Part shown: piece by piece, positions 6,100 to 10,889 of the stretch
Numbering within the stretch: the stretch's first letter is position 1
How the letters are laid out: each line of letters begins with the position of its first letter
NCBI GenBank assembly: GCA_964350605.1
Contig: CAYGKP010000075.1
Span: 1-10,889, forward strand
Origin: CAYGKP01 sp964350605
GTDB taxonomy: Bacteria > Bacteroidota > Bacteroidia > Cytophagales > JAAEPT01
Direction of reading: 5' to 3'
Length of the DNA stretch: 10,889 nt
Notes under the pieces: model-generated
The model's input: only the letters and a program-made list of their open reading frames with translations
What the model was told of the DNA's origin: nothing
Databases searched by the model: none
Made by a program: the position numbers and the translations under genes

Positions 6100-7710
6100 A
6101 TGGAACGCCTCGAAATCAATCCCAACATCCACTCGGAGATCAACGACCGAATCATCTCGGCCAAAAAGATCATCTACAACCTGGAACCCGCCGACCTCTA
6201 CGAGGAAGCACTGGTGAACCGAGAAGGTTACCTTTCGGACACCGGTGCGCTTTGCGTCAATACCGGCACCTTCACCGGTCGCTCTCCGGAGGATCGCTTC
6301 ATCGTCCTGGACGAAACAACCAAAGACACCGTCGATTGGGGCAAGATCAACAAGTCCATTGCGCCTGAGAAATTCGAGCGACTCCTCACCAAGGTAGTCG
6401 ATGATTTGACCGACAAGACGGTCTACGTCCGCGATGCCTACGTCTGCGCTCACCCGGAATACCGCATGAACGTGCGAGTCCTCAACACAGTGGCTTGGCA
6501 CAATCTGTTCTGCTCGAACATGTTCATGCGCCCCACCAAAGAGGAGACCGACAACTTCGAACCCAACTTCACGATCATTTGCGACCCAACCTTCGAGGCC
6601 GATCCCGAAGTAGACGGCACTCGCCAGAAGAATTTCGCGATCCTGAACCTTAAGGAGCGCATCCTGCTCGTCGGCGGAACCTGCTACTCGGGCGAGATGA
6701 AGAAGGGGGTGTTCTCGGTACTCAACTTTGTGTTGCCACACGTGCATAAGGTCCTCGCCATGCACTGCTCGGCCAACGTTGGAAAGGACGGCGACACCGC
6801 GATCTTCTTCGGCCTATCGGGGACGGGAAAGACGACCTTGTCGACTGATCCAGATCGCGCCTTGATCGGCGATGACGAACACGGCTGGTCGGAAGACTCG
6901 GTTTTCAACTTCGAAGGCGGCTGTTATGCCAAGACCATCAAACTGACCCGTGAGCAGGAGCCCGACATCTGGGACGCGATTCGTTTCGGTGCCATCGTAG
7001 AGAACACAAAGTTCCACAAGGGGACCCGAGAAGTCGATTACGACGATGATTCGATCACGCCGAACACCCGGGTCTCCTACCCCATCGACCACATCGAAAA
7101 TATCCAGCCCGGCTCCTCAGGCCCCGGCGCGAAGAACGTCTTCTTCCTTGCTGCGGACGGGTTTGGGGTGCTGCCACCCATTTCCAAATTAAATCCCGGA
7201 CAGGCGATGTACCACTTCATCTCGGGCTATACTTCGAAAGTGGCCGGAACGGAGGTCGGCATCATCGAGCCCAAGCTGGTGTTCTCCGCTTGCTTCGGTG
7301 CGCCCTTTATGCCCCTTCACCCTTCGGCATATGCTGAACTCCTGGGGGAGAAAATGAAGAAGACGGGTGCCAATGTCTGGCTGATCAACACCGGTTGGAC
7401 CGGTGGACCATTCGGCGTGGGGTCGCGAATGAAGCTGCGCCACACCCGGGCCATGATTACCGCTGCGCTTACTGGTGGACTGGATTCAGTAAAATACCAG
7501 GAACACCCGGTCTTTGGCTTCCAGGTGCCTATGAGTTGCCCCAACGTACCGAGCGAGGTACTATGGCCTCGCGATGCCTGGGCGGACAAAAATGACTACG
7601 ACCAGAAGGCCAGTTATCTGGCCGAGAAGTTCATCGCCAATTTTGAGCCATTCGCAGAAGGGTGCGATCAGAGCATTCTGGACGGCGCACCGAAGGTGAT
7701 GGCCAGCTAG
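6100..7710 (+). CDS. pckA: Phosphoenolpyruvate carboxykinase (ATP)
   Basis: A 536-residue cytoplasmic enzyme, normal length for the ATP-dependent family, which converts oxaloacetate and ATP to phosphoenolpyruvate, CO2 and ADP as the committed step of gluconeogenesis. Key residues are present: R61 in TGRSPEDRF (substrate binding), K202 and H222 in MKKGVFSVLN…MHCSANVG (Mn ligands), the kinase loop GLSGTGKTTL (238–247, with K244) and the family signature LIGDDEHGWSEDSVFNFEGG (255–274), with D259 as metal ligand. The numbering runs 10–11 behind the E. coli enzyme throughout, so the alignment is collinear. The ATG at 6100 fits the family's N-terminus. The gene appears monocistronic: divergent from the peptide transporter and closed by a terminator at 7747–7772. 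Amino acids from imported peptides would feed this step, but coregulation with the transporter is only inference. Confidence 0.97.
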   Translation: MERLEINPNIHSEINDRIISAKKIIYNLEPADLYEEALVNREGYLSDTGALCVNTGTFTGRSPEDRFIVLDETTKDTVDWGKINKSIAPEKFERLLTKVVDDLTDKTVYVRDAYVCAHPEYRMNVRVLNTVAWHNLFCSNMFMRPTKEETDNFEPNFTIICDPTFEADPEVDGTRQKNFAILNLKERILLVGGTCYSGEMKKGVFSVLNFVLPHVHKVLAMHCSANVGKDGDTAIFFGLSGTGKTTLSTDPDRALIGDDEHGWSEDSVFNFEGGCYAKTIKLTREQEPDIWDAIRFGAIVENTKFHKGTREVDYDDDSITPNTRVSYPIDHIENIQPGSSGPGAKNVFFLAADGFGVLPPISKLNPGQAMYHFISGYTSKVAGTEVGIIEPKLVFSACFGAPFMPLHPSAYAELLGEKMKKTGANVWLINTGWTGGPFGVGSRMKLRHTRAMITAALTGGLDSVKYQEHPVFGFQVPMSCPNVPSEVLWPRDAWADKNDYDQKASYLAEKFIANFEPFAEGCDQSILDGAPKVMAS

Positions 7711-7746
7711 TCTCACCTCCACTCGCATGGCGCAATGACGCATAAA

Positions 7747-7772
7747 AAAAGCCCTGGCATGCCCGGGCTTTT
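7747..7772. terminator. Bidirectional terminator between pckA and the desaturase gene
   Basis: The stem AAAAGCCC (7747–7754) with GGGCTTTT (7765–7772) continues inward through GG/CC after one mismatch. A run of seven As (7744–7750) precedes it and TTTT (7769–7772) ends it, so it can work in both directions. It lies between the pckA stop (7710) and the desaturase stop (7800), which are convergent. Confidence 0.88.
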
Positions 7773-7799
7773 CCTTTCAATAGCTATTGAACCGCTTGG

Positions 7800-8999
7800 T
7801 TACGCGGCCGTCACCCGTGCTTCGCGGCGCGCCGCGCGGCGAGTAATGGTACGGGGTTCGGCGGCTTCAGAAACAGCGTTCTTCCGCTGGGTCACAGGTA
7901 CTGGGTTGTCGTAACGACCCATCAAGTACATGAACCGGGTGTGTGACTTCAGTGCTTGGCCGAATGTGCCGTTCACGTGGTAGGGTAAGCCACACTCCTT
8001 GGCGGTTTGCTCGATGATCGGCGAAAGTGCCATGTAATGGCCGTGGCTGATGTGGGGAAACAAGTGGTGTTCCACCTGGAAGTTCAGACCACCAGCCAAC
8101 CATGTCATGAGCGGCGAACGGGTCGAGAAGTTGGCCGTCGTGCGCAGTTGGTGCTCGGCGAACTCCATGGGCAGTTGGTTCTTCTCCTTGTCCACCTCGG
8201 GGAACTCAGTGAGGTCCACCACGTGGGCCATCGCAAAGATGAGCGCAAGCCACAGGCCTTCGATCAAGTGCATGACCACAAAGCCAAGCAGGATCTGCCA
8301 AACGGCGTCGGGCAAGAAGATCAGCGGCAGCACCAAGAAGATGGTGTAGTTGCAGGCCTTGTAGAAGAATAACCAAAACATCTGGCCTTTTGTGTGGGCT
8401 TCCGCCTTGCCCACTTTGTTCTGGAAGAACTTCACGTAGTCCTTCACAAAGACCCACGAGATGGTGCCGAGTGAATAGAAGAAGTAGGCGTAGATGAATT
8501 GGAAACGGTGAACACTCCAACGTTTCTGCGCAGGGGCGAAACGAATCAGTGGCAAGGTGTGGATGTCCTCGTCATGACCCTCTACGTTCGTGTAGGTGTG
8601 GTGGGCCTGGTTGTGCATCCGCTTCCACATGTAGGCACTCGCGCCGAGGAAGTTGAAGGTGTGCGAGAGGAAATGATTGGCGCGAGGCGTGCTGGCATAC
8701 GCACCGTGAATGGCATCGTGCCCCACGTTGACCGCTACCAATGCACTAAAGAAGCCAAGCATGGCCCAGATCGCGATGCGAACACCCCAATCTACCGGTG
8801 CGATGTACAATGCAGCGTACAGACCCAGCATGATTGCGAGCTGAGTGATGCCTTTGATGTTTTGACCGACTGTGGCGGTTGGCTTCAAGCCAGTCTCTTT
8901 GAAATAGGCCTCAATGCGAGGACGAACTGTGCGGAGGAAAACCGAGGAAGCCGCTGGCTGGAAACGAGGTGCGGCCTTGGGGGATGCAGTTGTATTCAC
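7800..8999 (-). CDS. Membrane fatty-acid desaturase, front-end (delta-6-like) type
   Basis: A 399-residue integral membrane di-iron desaturase. All three histidine boxes are present: H94-x-x-x-H98 (HDAIH), H129-x-x-x-H133-H134 (HNQAHH) and QVEHH (308–312, continuing LFPHISHGHY). The third box begins with Gln instead of His, the mark of front-end and linoleoyl-CoA-type desaturases. Hydrophobic stretches flank the boxes (about 52–90 and 205–260). No cytochrome b5 domain is fused, so a separate electron donor is needed. The start is GTG (8997–8999): no ATG lies between it and the upstream in-frame stop at 9042–9044. The C-terminus carries an Arg/Ala-rich tail (RTITRRAARREARVTAA). Position specificity and substrate cannot be set from sequence; delta-6, delta-5 or another front-end activity are all possible. 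It lies 72 bp behind the outer-membrane-protein gene. Confidence 0.9.
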   Translation of the reverse strand: MNTTASPKAAPRFQPAASSVFLRTVRPRIEAYFKETGLKPTATVGQNIKGITQLAIMLGLYAALYIAPVDWGVRIAIWAMLGFFSALVAVNVGHDAIHGAYASTPRANHFLSHTFNFLGASAYMWKRMHNQAHHTYTNVEGHDEDIHTLPLIRFAPAQKRWSVHRFQFIYAYFFYSLGTISWVFVKDYVKFFQNKVGKAEAHTKGQMFWLFFYKACNYTIFLVLPLIFLPDAVWQILLGFVVMHLIEGLWLALIFAMAHVVDLTEFPEVDKEKNQLPMEFAEHQLRTTANFSTRSPLMTWLAGGLNFQVEHHLFPHISHGHYMALSPIIEQTAKECGLPYHVNGTFGQALKSHTRFMYLMGRYDNPVPVTQRKNAVSEAAEPRTITRRAARREARVTAA

Positions 9000-9071
9000 G
9001 TATGAGAGGGTTTCAGTGCGCTGTGGGCGCGTTAAGTTAGGTCACAAGGCCCAAACAGCCCAGCAAAACGG

Positions 9072-9629
9072 TCAATTGTGGCCGCTTTGCTTGACGGTTT
9101 GGTGAGGGAAATTCTTCCAGAGGTGAAGACCGATGCCAAACTCCAACGCCGGACGCAAGGCCGTGGTGTTGGAAGGCAAGCGATTTTCTTTGCTGTAATC
9201 GAGGTAGTGGAGGCCCAACTGCATGTAGCTGAACCCATGTTGTCCGAAGTAGGCTTTGACACCTCCCATGACAAACACTCCCCAGAACGTATCGTTCACG
9301 CCGAGCCCAGAAACATCGGCGCCCAGCCATTCATCGGTGACTTGTGTGCGGCTGTAATAGCCCGATACAATTACTTGAAGGTCATTACTGGGGCGCAGGG
9401 CGTAGACTTCCTGGCTGACACCAATGGAAAACGTACCAATCCCTGGCGAGACCCGCAGGGCCGTACCCTTGTGCAGCAACTCGGCCGAAGGAAAGAAAGC
9501 CTGGTTCATGCCCCCGACTCCAAGGTTGACCCCAACGTTCCAGGGGCGGCGAGAGGTTTCCGGCTGGGCCAAGGCAACCAGCGAGAGGGTCAGTAGGCCG
9601 AAGGCCAACAAGAAGCGACGCATACTCAT
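9072..9629 (-). CDS. Small secreted protein, probably outer-membrane beta-barrel-like
   Basis: A 185-residue protein with a clear Sec signal peptide (MSMRRFLLAFGLLTLSLVALA, probable cleavage after A-L-A near residue 21–22). The mature part is rich in short alternating polar/hydrophobic strands separated by turns (NVGVNLGVGG, VIVSGYYSRTQV, FWGVFVMGGVKAYFG, MQLGLHYLDYS, ALEFGIGLHLW), as in small outer-membrane barrels. It lacks the terminal aromatic residue usual for BAM-inserted barrels, ending instead KQSGHN. Two adjacent starts (M1 at 9629, M3 at 9623) are both possible. It lies 37 bp after the esterase stop and 72 bp before the desaturase, on the same strand, so the three may share a transcript. 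I do not recognise a named family; the function is unknown. Confidence 0.68.
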   Translation of the reverse strand: MSMRRFLLAFGLLTLSLVALAQPETSRRPWNVGVNLGVGGMNQAFFPSAELLHKGTALRVSPGIGTFSIGVSQEVYALRPSNDLQVIVSGYYSRTQVTDEWLGADVSGLGVNDTFWGVFVMGGVKAYFGQHGFSYMQLGLHYLDYSKENRLPSNTTALRPALEFGIGLHLWKNFPHQTVKQSGHN

Positions 9630-9666
9630 CTACGAAGTGCCAAAGGTAACGATTCGCGGCGAGAGG

Positions 9667-10768
9667 CTACCAATTCATCAAGGTCTTGAGGTATTCGGTC
9701 AACTCGTTGGCGTTCTGAGCTTGTTGGGCTTCACTCGGGTGCCAATCACACCCGTAGCCCAATTTCCCCTGCGCACTCAGGGCCAGAAACGAAATCCGCG
9801 CATCGCCTTGCTGTTTTCGAGAGGCGATGATGGATTGCAAATAGCCGGTCAACGTTGTGCGCCATTTGCCCGTAGCCGGGTAGGTATCGCTGATCATCGG
9901 GGGCACGAGCAAGACGATCTGCGCCTCCGGTGCATGCGCCCGTACTTTGCCAATCAACCGCAAGTAGTTACGGACGAACGTCGCTTTATCGGGAATCCCT
10001 TGAGCAAAGTCGTTGGTACCTAAGTTAATGAGGACCACATCGGGCAGCCAGTCCTTTCGGTCCCAATGGGGGTTCGATCGATCCGCATGAACGCGGTTGT
10101 AGCGATTGGTGGCGGTATTGACTGTATCCCCTTCATAATTGCGGTAGACCCCCGTCCCGGAAAAGGCGAACATCACCAAGTCAGCACCCAGCGAGTCAGC
10201 CGCCAAGGCCGCATAACTAGCCAAGGCATCTTCGGTATCGGGCGTAAACGGACAATCGGGGCCCTGGCCATGCACACCATAGCCGCAGGTAATGGAATTT
10301 CCAATGGCCTCAATCCGACGCTCGGGTGTTGGAGGTGCCATCAGCTTTCCCTCGTCGATCACCAGACCGACAATTTCGACGGTGCCAAACGCCGATTCGG
10401 TTCGCTTGCGCACCCGAAGGTGGTGCACCTCGCGGTCGCCCAGGTGGGGGCTTAGGTCATAGCCGATCGAATCGTAGAACAGCGCCAAGGGAAACCGCTC
10501 ATCGTCAAGCTCAACCTCCAACCAGACTTGGTGGGTAAAGTCTGCGCCCGGTTGGCGGCTCAGGCGGTCGTCCGCCAAGAAGTAGCAGCTATTCCCCTCG
10601 AACCAACACTCAAAGCCACTAGCCGGCCATGCAATTTGGANNNNNNNNNNCCGAAGCCTTGACGCGCAGCGGCTCGGGGCCAGAAGAACCATCGGGCGGC
10701 TCGGAGTGCGAGTTCTGGCAGCCAGAGAGAGCCAAAACAGCCAAGAGTAATAAGAACCGCAAGTTCAT
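9667..10768 (-). CDS. SGNH/GDSL esterase lipoprotein, CE2 acetyl-esterase-like; interrupted by an assembly gap
   Basis: The gene starts at the ATG 10766–10768 with a lipoprotein signal, MNLRFLLLLAVLALSGC, whose L-S-G-C lipobox predicts lipidation at Cys17 and export from the cytoplasm. About 39 residues later a run of ten Ns (10641–10650) breaks the sequence. The remaining ~324 residues hold an N-terminal beta-sandwich-like region of ~110 residues (GFECWFEGNSCYFL…) and then an SGNH hydrolase: nucleophile in IEAIGNSITCGYG (Ser codon 10294–10296), LINLGTND (block III), and the Asp–His pair in CDWHPSE (His codon 9739–9741). This two-part architecture matches carbohydrate esterase family 2, which deacetylates xylan and other polysaccharides. 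Reading frames before and after the Ns differ by one only because ten Ns were inserted; a true gap of a multiple of three restores one gene. Substrate is unproven. Confidence 0.82.
10641..10650. other. Assembly gap (ten Ns)
   Basis: Ten ambiguous bases interrupt the esterase gene. Frame accounting gives one coding base before and two after the run, so an intact gene requires a true gap length divisible by three. Ten is therefore almost certainly a placeholder for unknown length. CE2-type proteins usually have a short extra strand region between the signal peptide and the first beta-sandwich motif, so a few tens of bases are probably missing. Confidence 0.95.
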
Positions 10769-10816
10769 ACGCGAGTTTACGAAGAGAACGCCCGATAGGT
10801 ATCGTAACTTTCCCAC

Positions 10817-10889
10817 ATGACCCACGAGCAGGCCAAAAAACGCGCCGCGGAGCTGTCCGATGTGGTGCATCGTTACAACCGGGCCTATT
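10817..10889 (+). CDS. ligA: NAD-dependent DNA ligase, N-terminal fragment (runs off window)
   Basis: Only the first 24 codons are present: MTHEQAKKRAAELSDVVHRY then NRAY. The pattern of an early amphipathic helix followed by L-x-x-x-(I/V)-x-x-(H/Y)-(N/R)-x-x-Y-Y is that of domain Ia of bacterial LigA, which binds the NMN half of NAD+ and is specific to NAD-dependent ligases. LigA seals nicks in replication and repair. The next codons should give the second Tyr and then Val/Leu-x-D. The ATG lies 48 bp from the divergent start of the esterase lipoprotein gene, so both promoters share a very short space. The assignment rests on this short segment only. Confidence 0.7.
   Translation, partial: MTHEQAKKRAAELSDVVHRYNRAY

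Noticed and set aside
6076..6765. A 229-codon minus-strand open frame opposite the start of pckA
   Set aside because: pckA is unmistakable over the same bases; the antisense frame is a by-product of its codon usage.
9078..9596. A 172-codon plus-strand open frame opposite the small outer-membrane-type gene
   Set aside because: The minus-strand frame has a clean signal peptide and beta-strand pattern, while this one has no recognisable feature and no plausible start context.
9667..10768. Esterase gene as a frameshifted pseudogene
   Set aside because: The apparent frame change coincides exactly with the ten-N placeholder, and the catalytic residues and frame are intact on the downstream side.
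10619..10870. A separate small lipoprotein gene starting at 10870
   Set aside because: The upstream codons overlap the ligA start and lack any feature; the lipoprotein signal begins at 10768 and the frame belongs to the esterase once the N gap is corrected.

Overview
The window looks like ordinary chromosome of a fairly GC-rich member of the Bacteroidota. The evidence is a tetratricopeptide protein–secG–groES–groEL neighbourhood of the type I know from that phylum, a 238-residue protein of a type I know only from Bacteroidota, weak ribosome-binding sites, and possible -33/-7 promoters (TTTG…TAnnTTTG-like). I cannot fix the genus. No transposase, integrase, phage gene, CRISPR array, tRNA or rRNA was seen.

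Layout. (1) 1–1044, plus strand: the C-terminal part of a tetratricopeptide-repeat protein, overlapping by the sequence ATGA with secG (SecYEG translocon subunit). (2) 1086–1802, minus strand: an uncharacterised Bacteroidota protein sitting between secG and groES. (3) 1803–2094: a regulatory region holding a strong sigma-54 (-24/-12) promoter match just upstream of groES, with CTGACA/TGTCAG repeats about 90–137 bp before the predicted start site, where an enhancer-binding activator would sit. (4) 2095–4057: groES–groEL, closed by an intrinsic terminator, then a small TerB-like acidic protein (4184–4555). (5) 4606–5988, minus: a POT-family peptide/proton symporter, convergent with the TerB-like gene across a bidirectional terminator. 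(6) 6100–7710, plus: ATP-dependent phosphoenolpyruvate carboxykinase, divergent from the transporter and followed by a second bidirectional terminator. (7) 7800–10768, minus: three genes in one direction, transcribed in the order SGNH/CE2-type esterase lipoprotein, small outer-membrane-type protein, front-end-type fatty-acid desaturase. The esterase gene is interrupted by a run of ten Ns. (8) 10817 to the end, plus: the first 24 codons of NAD-dependent DNA ligase (ligA), divergent from the esterase.

How the parts fit. The left half is housekeeping: protein export and folding. The best candidate for something worth following is the regulation of groESL. Sigma-54 rather than CIRCE/HrcA or a sigma-32-type signal appears to drive the chaperonin, with a repeat array upstream. 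The right half is central metabolism (gluconeogenic PEP formation, peptide uptake) and envelope/lipid functions. I saw no undescribed multi-gene system; most genes are well-known families.
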